Positions 45,823-55,429 are shown, numbered from the stretch's first letter. The stretch is 64,000 bases of DNA from Phenylobacterium deserti (GCA_943332615.1 CALQQB010000007.1:35176-99175), one strand, 5' to 3'. Notes: generated from the letters alone by a model not told the origin. Made by a program: numbers and translations.

Positions 45823-48800
45823 TCAAGCGCGCCGCTTCCGTGTCGAAGCCGCTTCCGCCGCCAGTTCGCGCAGGGCCGCGTTGGCGATGGTGAGCTTGGC
45901 GAAGGTCCAGCTTCCGCCGCCCGCCTCGATCTCCGCGACCGTGCGGGTGGCGGCCAGGGCCTGCGCCGGACGGAGCCCCGCCCACGCCGCGACAGCGGTC
46001 GTCGCGCTGGCCGCGTCATCGCCGGCCTGGGCTGCGCCGGCGAAGGCCATGATCGACCGGGTCAATTGCGCCTGCTCGGCCAGCAGGTCCTCGATCAGAC
46101 GCCGAAGCGCGGTTCGCTCGAAGATGTCGCCGGCCCGGAACTCGCCCGCCGCCGCTCGCAGGCGGTCGAAGGCGAACGCCGCACCCGTCGCGTAATAGAG
46201 CCGTGCTACATTGGCCAACGGCCAGCTGGAGCCCTCGGCCAGATCAACGAAATCGGCGGCGCTGGTCAGCGGCCCGACCACGGCGGCCGCCCGCGCCATC
46301 TCCGGCGGGGCGCCGGCCTCCAGCAGGCTGGCCATCTGGCGTTCGACGGCGGCGCGCTCGGTCTTCGACAGGATATCGGGCAGCAGGCCGTGCAGGCTCT
46401 TGAAGCCTGGGGCGTAGCGGGCGGTGAGCTCGGCGACGTCCAGGCCTTCACGCCCGGCCTGCCGCGCCAGCCAGAAGGTGGCGCCTCGCAACGCCGCCGT
46501 CAGCCGCCGAAACAGCGCCATCTGCGCCCCGCTGGGGATCTTCAGGTCCAGGGCCTCGACGGCCTTCCACATCACCTCGAAGTCGAGCGCCTGCTTGGCC
46601 GCCTCGTAGCCGGCGCAGAGCGCGCGGACCTCGCAGCCGGCCGTGGCCATGATCCGCGACGGGAAGCTGGGGCCACAGCGGTTGACGATGTCGTTGGCCA
46701 CGACCGTGGCGATGATCTCCGGCCGCAGCCGGTGGCGGTGGATGGCGTCCTTGTACTTGCGCAGGCCCTTCGGGAAATAGGCCTCCAGCCGGCCCTCAAA
46801 GAACGGGTCGTCGGGCGTGCGGCTGGCCACGATCTCGCGTTTTAGTTCCAGCTTGCCGTAGGCCAGCAGCACCGCCAGTTCTGGCCGCGTCAGGCCCTTG
46901 CCCGCCGCCTTGCGCTCGGCGATGGCGACCGCGTCGGGCAGGCCTTCGACCGCCCGGTCCAGGCGGCCCGCCTGCTCCAGTTCGGTCATGAAGCGCGCAT
47001 GCGGCTCCAGCTCGCCGACGGTATCCATCTCCAGCAGCGAGAGCGCCAGGGTCTGGTCGTAGTTGTGGATCAACACATGGGCCGCCACGTCGTCGGTCAT
47101 GGAGCGCAGCAGGGTGTTGCGCCGCGCCCGGGTCAGCTGGCCGCCGCGCTCCAGGATGCCGGTGGTGATCTTGATGTTCACTTCGTGGTCTGAGCTGTCG
47201 ACCCCGGCCGAGTTGTCGATAGCGTCGGTCTCGATGCGCCCACCGCGCTTGGCGAACTCGATGCGGCCGGCCTGGGTGAGGCCCAGGTTCGCGCCTTCGC
47301 CGACCACTTTCACGCGCAGGTCGGCGCCGTTGACGCGCACCGCATCATTGGCCTTGTCGCCGGCCTCCATATTGCCCTCGGCCCGGGCCTTCACATAGGT
47401 GCCGATGCCGCCGAGATAGAGCAGCTCGGCCGGCGCCAGCAGGATCAGGTGGATCAACTCGGCGGGGCTCAGCGCGTCCGCCTCGGTCCCCAGCAGGGCC
47501 CTCACCTCGGCGCTCAGCGGGATCAACTTCAGGGTGCGGGCGAACACGCCGCCGCCCTTGCTGATCGCCTTGCGGTCGTAGTCGTCCCACGACGAGCGGG
47601 GCAGGGCGAACATCCGCGTGCGCTCGGCATAGCTTGTGGCCGTGTCCGGGTCCGGATCGAGGAAGATGTGGCGGTGGTCGAAGGCGGCCAGCAGGCGAGT
47701 CTGCATCGAGAGCAGCATGCCGTTGCCGAACACGTCGCCCGACATGTCCCCACAACCGACGACGGTGAAGGGTTCGGACTGGATGTCCTTGCCCATCTCC
47801 CGGAAGTGGCGCTTCACCGCCTCCCAGGCGCCCCGGGCGGTGATGCCCATGACCTTGTGGTCGTAGCCGACCGAGCCCCCGGACGCGAAGGCGTCACCCA
47901 GCCAGAAGCCGTAGTCCTCGGCGATGCCGTTGGCGATGTCGGAGAAAGTGGCGGTGCCCTTGTCGGCCGCCACCACCAGATAGGGATCGTCCCCATCATG
48001 GACGATGACCCCTTCGGGGTGGGTGACCTTGCCGGCCGCTGTCAGGTTGTCGGTGAGGTCCAGCAGGCCGGACAAGAAGGTCCGGTAGGCGGCGATCGCC
48101 TCGGTGCGGATGGCGTCCTGCGAGCCGCCCTTCGGTAGCTGCTTGGGAAAGAATCCGCCCTTGGAGCCGACCGGCACGATCACCGCGTTCTTCACCTGCT
48201 GCGCCTTCACCAGGCCCAGCACCTCGGTGCGGAAGTCGTCGCGGCGGTCGGACCACCGCAGGCCGCCGCGGGCGACCGGTCCGAAGCGCAGGTGGACGCC
48301 CTCCACGGCCGTCGACCAGACGAAGATCTCGCGGAACGGTTTGGGCAGCGGCAGGTCGGCCAGCTCCGGGCTCGCCACCTTGAATGAGATGTAGGGCTTG
48401 GGCGCCCCGTCGGGGCCCAGCTGATAGAAATTGGTCCGCTGGATCGCACCGACCAGCAGCGCCAGGCGGCGCAGCACCCGGTCGTTGTCCAGGCTCTCCA
48501 CGTCCTGTAGGGCGTCGATGATCTCCGCCATCACCGCGGCGGCCTGGGTCTTGCGGGCCTCCAGGTCGGCGGCGATCGCCGGGTCGAACTTCACTCGGAA
48601 CAGATCGAGGATCAGCCGCGTCACGCCAGGGTGGCCAGACAGCGCCTCCTCCTGCACCCGTTGCGAGGGGTCCAGGCCCGACTGCTGCCGGTACTTCGCC
48701 AGCGCCCGCACCAGGGCCGCGTCGCGCCAGGGAATCGACAGCTCCATGACCAGGCGGTTGAAGCCGTCGTTCTCGGTCCTGCCGGTCCAAACGGCGACAA

Positions 48801-50667
48801 AGGCGTCCTCCAGGGCGTCCTTCACCTCGGCGAACACCAGGTCGGCGCCGCTCGGATCCTCAATCTCGAAGTCATGGACCCAGACTGCGTCCTGGCCCTC
48901 CGGTGTGATGGCGAAACCGGCCTCGGCCAGGGCCTTTAGGCCAATGTTCTCCAGGATCGGCAGCACATCGGCCAGCGTGGCGGGGATGATCCGCCGGTAG
49001 AGTTTCAGCCGGAAGTTCAGCGGTCCGTCGCCGGCCGAGCGGTAGGCCAGCGCGCTGATCGCCTGGCCGGGCGCCATGTCCTCGACGACGGCCACATCCG
49101 CCAGGGTCTCGGCGGCGTCGAAGCGGTCGCGGTAGCCGGCGGGGAACGCGTCGCGATATCTGGCGACGGTAGCCGTCACGTCGTCCGGCTGTCGGCCGCT
49201 GGCGCGGACAGCGGCGTGGAACCGGTCGTCCCAGGTGCGCGCGGCCTCGGCGATCTCGGCTTCGACCTTGCGCAGGTCGGGCTCCAGGTGACGCCCTGGC
49301 GTGAAGCCGATGATGTAGTGGACCCGCGCCAGGGGTGTGTCGTTGAAGCTGGGATAGTAGGCCGAGAGGCGTCCCCCGAACGCCGAGGTGAGCAGGTCTC
49401 CCGCCCGCTTCCGCAGGTCGGAATCGTAGCGGTCGCGTGGCACGAACAGCAGGATCGAGACAAACCGGTCGAAGGGATCCTTGCGCTCGAACAGCTTCAC
49501 CCTGGGGCGGTCCGACAGGTGCAGGACCCCGAGCGCCTGGCTCAGCAGTTCATCCTCGGAGATCTGGAACAGCTCGTCTCGCGGGTGGTTCTCGACGATG
49601 TTCTTCAAGCGCTTTTCGTTGTAGCTGCCGGGCAGCGCGCCGGCTCGCGCGATGACCCTGGCGATCTTCTCCCGGATCAGGGGCACGAGACCGGCGGGTT
49701 GGTCGTAGGCCTCGGCGGTGAACAGGCCGACGAAGCGGACCTCGCCGCTGGGCCGACCACCCTGATCGTAGCGCTTGATGCCCACGTAATCCATGTAACC
49801 GCGGCGGTGCACGCGGCTCTTGACGTTGGACTTGGCGATGGTGAGAGCCGGATCGCGGACAAGGCTGTCCTTCACCTGGCTCATCAGAACCGCCGGCTCA
49901 TTGGCCCGACGTAACACGGTGCGCTCCGGGTCGCGCAGCACGCCCAGACCATCCCGGGCCTGGTAGACCGGCTCCTCGGCGGCATAGTCCCCGGACCTGA
50001 GCCGCGGGTACTCGTAGACCCGCGCGCCCAGGAACACGAAGTGGTCGGCGTGGAGCCAGCGGAGGAAATCGACTTCGTCCTCGCGGGCCTTGCCGCTGGC
50101 CGCCAGCTCCTCGATCGATCGCGCCATCAGGGCGAGCATGGCCGGAAAGTCCTCGACCGCATCGCGCACGTCCGCGAGGCTGGCTCGGACGCCCTCCACC
50201 AGAGCCTTCTCGCGGTCGGGGCCCAGGTCCTCGATCAGTACGGCGATCATGGACTCGCGACGCGATGTCCCGACCTCGCCGCGCTGGCCGGATCGGTCGC
50301 GGCGCACCTCGACGATCGGGTGGACCATGGCGCGTACGTTCAGGCCCTGGTCGGCGATCTCGCCCATCACGCTGTCCACCAGGAACGGGGCGTCGTCCTG
50401 GACGATCTCCAGCCGGTCGAGGTTGGCGCCCGCCGCTGAGGTTACGCGAACCTGCGGGGCGCGGCCGCGGCGCCGCTCGCCGTACCGCCAGAATTCGGCG
50501 AGGTTCTGCGCCAGGCCGGCTACCGAGAGCTCAGCCAGCTCTTCGGCCGATGCGTCGCTGGAAGCCTGCCGGGCGAAGGCGTTGGCGGCTGTGGGCGACG
50601 GATCGTCGGAGAGCTGGGCGGTCAGGGCGTTGAACAGCGCCGATCCGGCACGGGGGGCGCGGCTCAT
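45823..50667 (-). CDS. gdhZ: NAD-specific glutamate dehydrogenase, large (about 180 kDa) type
   Basis: 1614 residues from ATG 50667, preceded by GAGGAG; 55 upstream codons are open but belong to the leader. It is close in length and layout to Caulobacter GdhZ. The first 600 or so residues hold ACT-like and coiled helical parts (VQDDAPFLVDSVMGEIADQG), the central third the catalytic core (GGLRWSDRRDDFRTEVLGL and GSKGGFFPK with the catalytic Lys), and the rest a long helical C-terminus. It oxidises glutamate to 2-oxoglutarate with NAD. In Caulobacter this enzyme also slows division by acting with KidO on FtsZ when glutamate is available; that role here is by analogy. No operon partner is seen. 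Confidence 0.94.
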   Translation of the reverse strand: MSRAPRAGSALFNALTAQLSDDPSPTAANAFARQASSDASAEELAELSVAGLAQNLAEFWRYGERRRGRAPQVRVTSAAGANLDRLEIVQDDAPFLVDSVMGEIADQGLNVRAMVHPIVEVRRDRSGQRGEVGTSRRESMIAVLIEDLGPDREKALVEGVRASLADVRDAVEDFPAMLALMARSIEELAASGKAREDEVDFLRWLHADHFVFLGARVYEYPRLRSGDYAAEEPVYQARDGLGVLRDPERTVLRRANEPAVLMSQVKDSLVRDPALTIAKSNVKSRVHRRGYMDYVGIKRYDQGGRPSGEVRFVGLFTAEAYDQPAGLVPLIREKIARVIARAGALPGSYNEKRLKNIVENHPRDELFQISEDELLSQALGVLHLSDRPRVKLFERKDPFDRFVSILLFVPRDRYDSDLRKRAGDLLTSAFGGRLSAYYPSFNDTPLARVHYIIGFTPGRHLEPDLRKVEAEIAEAARTWDDRFHAAVRASGRQPDDVTATVARYRDAFPAGYRDRFDAAETLADVAVVEDMAPGQAISALAYRSAGDGPLNFRLKLYRRIIPATLADVLPILENIGLKALAEAGFAITPEGQDAVWVHDFEIEDPSGADLVFAEVKDALEDAFVAVWTGRTENDGFNRLVMELSIPWRDAALVRALAKYRQQSGLDPSQRVQEEALSGHPGVTRLILDLFRVKFDPAIAADLEARKTQAAAVMAEIIDALQDVESLDNDRVLRRLALLVGAIQRTNFYQLGPDGAPKPYISFKVASPELADLPLPKPFREIFVWSTAVEGVHLRFGPVARGGLRWSDRRDDFRTEVLGLVKAQQVKNAVIVPVGSKGGFFPKQLPKGGSQDAIRTEAIAAYRTFLSGLLDLTDNLTAAGKVTHPEGVIVHDGDDPYLVVAADKGTATFSDIANGIAEDYGFWLGDAFASGGSVGYDHKVMGITARGAWEAVKRHFREMGKDIQSEPFTVVGCGDMSGDVFGNGMLLSMQTRLLAAFDHRHIFLDPDPDTATSYAERTRMFALPRSSWDDYDRKAISKGGGVFARTLKLIPLSAEVRALLGTEADALSPAELIHLILLAPAELLYLGGIGTYVKARAEGNMEAGDKANDAVRVNGADLRVKVVGEGANLGLTQAGRIEFAKRGGRIETDAIDNSAGVDSSDHEVNIKITTGILERGGQLTRARRNTLLRSMTDDVAAHVLIHNYDQTLALSLLEMDTVGELEPHARFMTELEQAGRLDRAVEGLPDAVAIAERKAAGKGLTRPELAVLLAYGKLELKREIVASRTPDDPFFEGRLEAYFPKGLRKYKDAIHRHRLRPEIIATVVANDIVNRCGPSFPSRIMATAGCEVRALCAGYEAAKQALDFEVMWKAVEALDLKIPSGAQMALFRRLTAALRGATFWLARQAGREGLDVAELTARYAPGFKSLHGLLPDILSKTERAAVERQMASLLEAGAPPEMARAAAVVGPLTSAADFVDLAEGSSWPLANVARLYYATGAAFAFDRLRAAAGEFRAGDIFERTALRRLIEDLLAEQAQLTRSIMAFAGAAQAGDDAASATTAVAAWAGLRPAQALAATRTVAEIEAGGGSWTFAKLTIANAALRELAAEAASTRKRRA

Positions 50668-50679
50668 CGCATCTACTCC

Positions 50680-50696
50680 TCGACCAGGATGGTCGA
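50680..50696. promoter_or_regulatory. Inverted repeat just upstream of gdhZ
   Basis: TCGACCA, GGA, TGGTCGA: perfect seven-base arms located 13-29 bases before the gdhZ start. It overlaps where the promoter end or leader should be, so an operator or small RNA hairpin near the ribosome site is possible. Confidence 0.35.
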
Positions 50697-50730
50697 ACGG
50701 TTTGCAAGGGGGGAGAGGCCGGACACGAGA

Positions 50731-50760
50731 ACGCCGCCGGAGGAGAGTGTCCGGCGGCGT
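50731..50760. promoter_or_regulatory. 11-bp hairpin between the AI-2E gene and gdhZ
   Basis: ACGCCGCCGGA, eight bases, TCCGGCGGCGT: perfect arms in the 221-bp gap between two genes on the same strand. No T-run follows in the direction of travel. It may stop or slow read-through into gdhZ, or fold in its leader. Confidence 0.45.
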
Positions 50761-50888
50761 GGGGCGCCGCCGTGGGGGAGCGGCGGAACCTGGGGTGCTC
50801 GCTGCGCCTGTGGGGTTGAGGGAGGGGCGCACCCGCTGGCCAGGGGTGTCGGCCAGTCAACCCTAAATAGGGAGGCGAAGGTCACGTT

Positions 50889-52022
50889 TTAAGTCCCGTG
50901 TCGCAAGTTCTTGGGGGGGCGCTTGCGGGCTGGCGGGGCCGGTCCGGAGTCCGAGGGCGGCAGGGCGGCCTCGGCCTTCAGCTGGCCCGGATCGCCGTCA
51001 GCCGACAGCAACACGGCGACCCAGCGCGTGCCGGGGAACTGTGCCAGGACCACCATCATCACCGTGGTCAGCGGGGTCGACAGGAAGGCGCCCGGCAGCC
51101 CCCAGATGGCGCTCCAGAAGGCCAGGGCCAGCAACAGCACGATGGGATCCATGTTGAGACTGCGGCCCTGCATCCGGGGCTGCACCACATTGCCCACGAA
51201 CATCCCGATCACCTGCAGCACCACGAACAGGCCGATGGCCTGCCAGAGGGTCTCGAACTGAACGAGCGCGAACACCGGCGGCGCCGCCACCGCGACGATC
51301 CCGCCCACCACGGGGATATAGGAGGCGATGAAGATCAGGATCGCCCAGAACAGCGCGTTGTCGAGGCCGACGACGGCCATGACGATCCAGGAGGCGACGG
51401 CGATCATCAGGCCGGTGACGGTTTGGACCCAGAGGTACTGCTCAACGCCGTTGCGGATCCGCAGGAAGGCCCCGACGGCGTCGTGCCGCTGCTCGCGGCT
51501 GCCGAACAGGTTGACCGCCTTGCGCTCCCAGCCGCTGCGCGAGGCCAGGATAAAGCCCAGGTAGACCAGCACGAAGGCGGCGGTGGCGGCGAAGCTCTGC
51601 AGGCCCTTGGCGACTTGGCCCAGGTAGCTGGCTGGGTTCAGCTGCTGGGCCAGCTGGGTCAGCGACGGCGGCGCTTCAACGCCGAAGAGGCCGGCGACCC
51701 GGGCGATCAGGCCGTTCAGCCGGGGTGTGTAGGCCGCCAGCTGGCTGCCAAAGGCCGTGGCGTTGTCGACGATGAAGAAGGCCGCGCCACCGAAGATCAG
51801 CACCGACAGAACGATCGCCAGCGGCGTCGCCGCCCGCCGCGAGACCCCCGGCAGCCGCGCCTCCAGGACGCGGGCGAACCCGTCGATCATCAGCGCCAGG
51901 AAGATCGCCAGCGCCAGCGGCGTCAGGATGTCAGCCAGCACATAGAGCACCGCCCCGGCGGCAATCGTCGCCAGGATCGCCAGGGCGTTTCGCGAGACCG
52001 TGTCGGCGGCAGATGTCGGCAT
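50889..52022 (-). CDS. AI-2E family transporter (TqsA/PerM-like)
   Basis: 377 residues from ATG 52022; the frame continues upstream but antisense to the DUF853 gene. Eight membrane helices in the usual family layout: two plus a long periplasmic loop (FGSQLAAYTPRLNGLIARVAG), then NALFWAILIFIASYIPVVGG and VVQPRMQGRSLNMDPIVLLLAL near the end. Some family members export autoinducer-2, others are Na+/H+ antiporters, so substrate is open. A Pro-rich basic C-terminal tail (about 35 residues) is cytosolic. Divergent from the ATPase gene across 192 bp. Confidence 0.9.
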   Translation of the reverse strand: MPTSAADTVSRNALAILATIAAGAVLYVLADILTPLALAIFLALMIDGFARVLEARLPGVSRRAATPLAIVLSVLIFGGAAFFIVDNATAFGSQLAAYTPRLNGLIARVAGLFGVEAPPSLTQLAQQLNPASYLGQVAKGLQSFAATAAFVLVYLGFILASRSGWERKAVNLFGSREQRHDAVGAFLRIRNGVEQYLWVQTVTGLMIAVASWIVMAVVGLDNALFWAILIFIASYIPVVGGIVAVAAPPVFALVQFETLWQAIGLFVVLQVIGMFVGNVVQPRMQGRSLNMDPIVLLLALAFWSAIWGLPGAFLSTPLTTVMMVVLAQFPGTRWVAVLLSADGDPGQLKAEAALPPSDSGPAPPARKRPPKNLRHGT

Positions 52023-52214
52023 GGGCGCTTTCGAACAGCTCGGCGGAGCCTGTTTGAAGGCCTGAGCGCCGTCCAATTGGCCGTGCTCTACCCCTGTTCC
52101 CTGACGTTGGGGAGCCGATATGCCGCCATCCCCGCCATTTTCAGCAATGGCGTCGCCGTTGAGCCCGCCGCCGCCAGCGCCTAAGGAACGGCAACAGCGG
52201 TAGTGGAGCCTGAC

Positions 52215-53726
52215 ATGTCCGACAACGGCGTCCTGATCGGGTTTTCGGATGGTCTGCAGCACCTGCTGCTGGCGCGCGCCAACCGCCACGGCCTGGTCGC
52301 GGGGGCCACCGGCACTGGCAAGACCGTGACGCTTCAGATCCTGGCCCAAGGCCTGTCGGACGCCGGGGTGCCGGTCTTCACCGCCGACGTGAAGGGCGAC
52401 CTCTGCGGCGTCGCCGCCCCCGGTGCGCCCAATGAGAAGATGCTCGCCCGCGCCGCGAAGATGGGCCTGACGCTCGAGTCCCGCCCCGCCCCGGTGGTGT
52501 TCTGGGACCTGTTCGGCCAGTCGGGCCACCCGGTGCGAGCCACCGTCTCGGAAATGGGCCCACTGCTGATCTCGCGTATGCTGGAGCTGAACGACGTCCA
52601 GGAAGGCGTCCTGATGGTGGTGTTTCGCGCCGCCGACGAGGCCGGGCTGGCCCTGCTGGACCTCAAGGATCTGCAGGCGATGCTCACCCACGCCTCGGAG
52701 AATTCCAAGGCGCTTTCGGCCAAGTACGGCGCCGTCGCGCCCGCCACCATCGCCACCATCCAGCGCAGCCTGCTCAGCCTGGAGATGCAAGGCGGGAGCA
52801 ACCTGTTCGGTGAGCCGGCCCTGCAACTGGCCGACCTGATGCGCATCGACGGCTCGGGCCGCGGCTACATCAACATCCTGGCGGCCGACAAGCTGATCGC
52901 CACGCCCCGGCTCTACGCCACCTTCCTGCTCTGGCTGCTCAGCGAACTGTTCGAGGAGCTCCCCGAGGTCGGCGATCCCGAGAAGCCCAAGCTCGCCTTC
53001 TTCTTCGACGAGGCGCATCTGCTGTTCCGCGACGCGCCCAAGGCGCTGCTGGAAAAGGTGGAGCAGGTGGTGCGCCTGATCCGCTCCAAGGGCGTCGGCA
53101 TCTACTTCGTCACCCAGAACCCGGCCGACATCCCGGAGGCGGTGCTTGGCCAGCTGGGCAACCGCATCCAGCATGCGCTGCGTGCCTACACCCCGGCCGA
53201 CCAGCACGGGCTGCGCGCCGCCGCCGACAGCTTCCGGCCCAACCCCGCCTTCGAAACCGCCGAGACCATCCAGGCGCTGGAGGTCGGCGAAGCCCTGGTC
53301 TCGGTGCTGGACGCCAAGGGCGTCCCCGGCATCGTGCAGCGCACCGCCATCCGCCCCCCGGTCTCGCGCCTGGGCCCACTGACCCCGGCCGAGCGCGCGG
53401 CCGTGATGGCCCAGAGCCCGGTGCGCGGCGTCTATGACGACGTTCTGGATCGCGAGAGTGCCTACGAGATGCTGCAGGCCCAGGTCGAACCGGAGCCGGA
53501 ACCCGAGCAGCCCAAGGCCCGCGGCGGCGGTTGGGCCGGCGATGACGCCTCCGGCCAGCCTGCGCCTCGCGCCCGTGCCGCCCCCAATCGCCAGGGCATG
53601 GGCGAAGCCTTCGCCAAGTCGATGCTGCGCACCATCGGCAGCCAGCTCGGCCGCGAACTGATCCGCGGCGTGATGGGCGGCCTGGTCGCCCAGAGCCGGC
53701 CGACGCGGCGTCGCCGTCGCTACTGA
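52215..53726 (+). CDS. HerA-like ATPase, DUF853 family
   Basis: 503 residues from ATG 52215 after GGAG. Walker A GATGTGKT at residues 30-37, Walker B near KLAFFFDEAHLLF (about 256-268), sensor-like TQNPADIPEAVLGQLGNRIQHALRAY. The C-terminal end is Pro/Glu/Arg-rich. DUF853 proteins are hexameric FtsK/HerA-type ATPases often predicted to pump DNA; the partner nuclease NurA is not adjacent. It meets the convergent TetR gene with no spacer at all (stops at 53726 and 53727). Biological role uncertain. Confidence 0.9.
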   Translation: MSDNGVLIGFSDGLQHLLLARANRHGLVAGATGTGKTVTLQILAQGLSDAGVPVFTADVKGDLCGVAAPGAPNEKMLARAAKMGLTLESRPAPVVFWDLFGQSGHPVRATVSEMGPLLISRMLELNDVQEGVLMVVFRAADEAGLALLDLKDLQAMLTHASENSKALSAKYGAVAPATIATIQRSLLSLEMQGGSNLFGEPALQLADLMRIDGSGRGYINILAADKLIATPRLYATFLLWLLSELFEELPEVGDPEKPKLAFFFDEAHLLFRDAPKALLEKVEQVVRLIRSKGVGIYFVTQNPADIPEAVLGQLGNRIQHALRAYTPADQHGLRAAADSFRPNPAFETAETIQALEVGEALVSVLDAKGVPGIVQRTAIRPPVSRLGPLTPAERAAVMAQSPVRGVYDDVLDRESAYEMLQAQVEPEPEPEQPKARGGGWAGDDASGQPAPRARAAPNRQGMGEAFAKSMLRTIGSQLGRELIRGVMGGLVAQSRPTRRRRRY

Positions 53727-54317
53727 TCAGTCGGCTGTCAGGGTCTTCTCGATCACCGCCTCGACCAACTCGGCCTCGGTCAGGGGCTCGGTCATGAAGC
53801 CCTTCAGCCGACCGCCCTGCCGCAGGGCGACGAAGCCGTGCAAGATCGACCAGCCCGTGATCGTGCGCCGCTTGATGCTGGCCATGTCAGCCTGCGGCTT
53901 GGCGCGAGCGACCGCGCCATGCAGCGCCGCCCAGGCCGCGCCGGCGTGCTCGATCAGCAACGGCGGCGCGCCCTCGGCCAACACGTCGCTGTCAAACATC
54001 AGCTGGAACAGGCCCGGCCGGTCAAACGCCAGGCCCAGGTAGGTCCGCGCCGTGTCGCGCAGCGCGGCGCGAGGGTCTGGATTTCGCGCCACCGCCTTGT
54101 AGTCGCGATTCAGCCGCTCGAACCCAAGTGCGGCGACCTCGGACAGCAACGCACGCCGGTCGGCAAAGTGGCGATAGGGCGCGGCGGTCGAGACGCCAAG
54201 GGTCTTGGCCAGGTCGCGCAGGGACACGGCGTCCGGCCCCCCGGACTCCACCGCCGCACTGGCCGCCTGGACCAGGGCGGAACGCAGGTCGCCGTGATGG
54301 TAGCCGTCCTTCGCCAT
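53727..54317 (-). CDS. TetR family regulator with WHG-type C-terminal domain
   Basis: 196 residues from ATG 54317; upstream codons on the same frame cross the operator region and the hydrolase remnant. The start pattern MAKDGYHHGDLRSALVQAA, then DLAKTLGVSTAAPYRHFADRRALLSEVAA is the HTH of the WHG-subfamily; C-terminal half has GWSILHGFVALRQGG, which gives the WHG-like element. It is probably autoregulated through the palindrome just upstream and would have controlled the divergent hydrolase gene, now broken. Ligand unknown. Confidence 0.93.
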   Translation of the reverse strand: MAKDGYHHGDLRSALVQAASAAVESGGPDAVSLRDLAKTLGVSTAAPYRHFADRRALLSEVAALGFERLNRDYKAVARNPDPRAALRDTARTYLGLAFDRPGLFQLMFDSDVLAEGAPPLLIEHAGAAWAALHGAVARAKPQADMASIKRRTITGWSILHGFVALRQGGRLKGFMTEPLTEAELVEAVIEKTLTAD

Positions 54318-54323
54318 GGCGAA

Positions 54324-54340
54324 TGTTGACACAGCTAACA
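54324..54340. promoter_or_regulatory. Palindromic TetR-type operator candidate
   Basis: TGTTGACACAGCTAACA, five of seven arm positions symmetric, seven bases before the TetR start codon and facing the hydrolase remnant. A TTGACA (54326-54331) inside it would be a good -35 box for the remnant. Confidence 0.5.
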
Positions 54341-54347
54341 TGCGCAC

Positions 54348-54503
54348 GCCCTGGCGGAGGCTGGGTTCGTCGTGGCCGCCCTGTCGCACACCGGTGACAC
54401 CTATGACGATCACAGCCGGGCAATCCGGATGGGCGATCGCACGGCCTTCCACGCCGGCTTCAACACCGACGTGGTCGCCTTCTTCCGGAAGACCCTGCGC
54501 TAG
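54348..54503 (+). pseudogene. Gutted dienelactone hydrolase-like gene
   Basis: A 52-codon frame without a start joins two parts of a COG4188-type alpha/beta hydrolase: ALAEAGFVVAALSHTGDTYDDHSRA (early strand and loop, split here as ALAEAGFVVAALSHTGD and TYDDHSRA) and, directly after, DRTAFHAGFNTDVVAFFRKTL (C-terminal end with the catalytic-His region and stop). About 150-200 central residues, including the nucleophile, are missing, and so is the N-terminus. This is an internal deletion seen by matching the family pattern; no product is expected. It lies between its likely regulator and an IS630 scrap. Confidence 0.65.
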
Positions 54504-54520
54504 ACGCGAGCGTTCACCGG

Positions 54521-54619
54521 TCAGGTTGGGGTGTAGCCATCGTGACGGAAATAATTGGCGCACTCTTCAGGACTGAAGTCGTCGAGGACGTGGCCGATGC
54601 GGTCCTGGAGGGCGCCTAC
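54521..54619 (-). pseudogene. IS630-family transposase C-terminal scrap
   Basis: 33 codons ending at TGA (54521-54523) encode VGALQDRIGHVLDDFSPEECANYFRHDGY (written here as VGALQDRIGHVLDDFSPEE plus CANYFRHDGY), the conserved end of IS630 transposases (PEEC-NYF-x-x-x-GY). An in-frame stop precedes it and no inverted repeats or remaining transposase are seen. It probably marks a past insertion that damaged the hydrolase gene. Confidence 0.7.
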
Positions 54620-54643
54620 GGTTCACTCAACCGCCTTTCGCGG

Positions 54644-55429
54644 TCAGGCCGGCGGCAGGAAGTCCACCAGGACCTGTGACCCCGTGCCGGACAGCCGCGC
54701 CTCGACGTCAAACACGTCGCGGATCATGGCTGGGGTCAGCACCTCCGCCGTCGGGCCGAAGGCGGCGAGGCGGCCGTCGCGAAGCGCCAGCAGGTGGGTG
54801 GCGTGGCGAGCGGCGAGCGTCAGATCGTGGGCCGAGGCTATGACCAGGCGGTCGGCCTTCCCTGCATCCGCGGCGTAGGCGGCCAAGCGGCCCATGGTGT
54901 CCAGGGCGTGGCGCGGGTCGAGGCCGGCGATGGGCTCGTCGGCGATCAGGATGTCAGGGTCGCCGATCAGGGCGCGGGCCAGCATGGCGCGGGTAAGCTC
55001 GCCGCCGGAGAGGGTGGTGGCGGGCTGGTGACGGTGGGCGGCGAGGTCGCAGGCCTCGATGGCCCGGGTGAGCCGCGGCTCCAGGCCGCCCGGCAGGCCA
55101 CCGAAGGCCGGGAGGTGCGGGGTGACGCCCAGCGCCACCAGGCGCTCGACCGAGATCGGCCATTCGGCGCGGGGGTTCTGCGGCAGGTAGGCGCGGCGGC
55201 GGGCCAGGGTGCGCCGATTGATGCCGGCCAGCGGGGTTCCGTCCAGTCGAGCCTCGCCGGAGTCTGGCGCGAGCAGGCCGGCCAGGACGGCGAGCAGGGT
55301 GGACTTTCCCGCGCCGTTGGCGCCCACGACCGCAACGAACATGCCGGGCCGCAGTTCGCAGGAGAGGTCATCGACGATCGCCCGGCCCTGGCGGCGCACA
55401 GTGACGTTTGCGGCGGTCAGGACGCTCAC
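54644..55429 (-). CDS. btuD: Cobalamin ABC transporter ATP-binding protein
   Basis: 261 residues from ATG 55429, overlapping btuC by four bases. Walker A GANGAGKS (about 36-43), Q-loop YLPQNPRAEW, signature LSGGELTRAM, Walker B ILIADEP, H-loop ASAHDLTLAARH. It belongs to the FecE/BtuD/HmuV group that serves type II importers. Sequence alone cannot tell cobalamin from siderophore or heme, but the B12 riboswitch at the operon head decides for cobalamin. Last gene of btuBFCD. Confidence 0.92.
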   Translation of the reverse strand: MSVLTAANVTVRRQGRAIVDDLSCELRPGMFVAVVGANGAGKSTLLAVLAGLLAPDSGEARLDGTPLAGINRRTLARRRAYLPQNPRAEWPISVERLVALGVTPHLPAFGGLPGGLEPRLTRAIEACDLAAHRHQPATTLSGGELTRAMLARALIGDPDILIADEPIAGLDPRHALDTMGRLAAYAADAGKADRLVIASAHDLTLAARHATHLLALRDGRLAAFGPTAEVLTPAMIRDVFDVEARLSGTGSQVLVDFLPPA

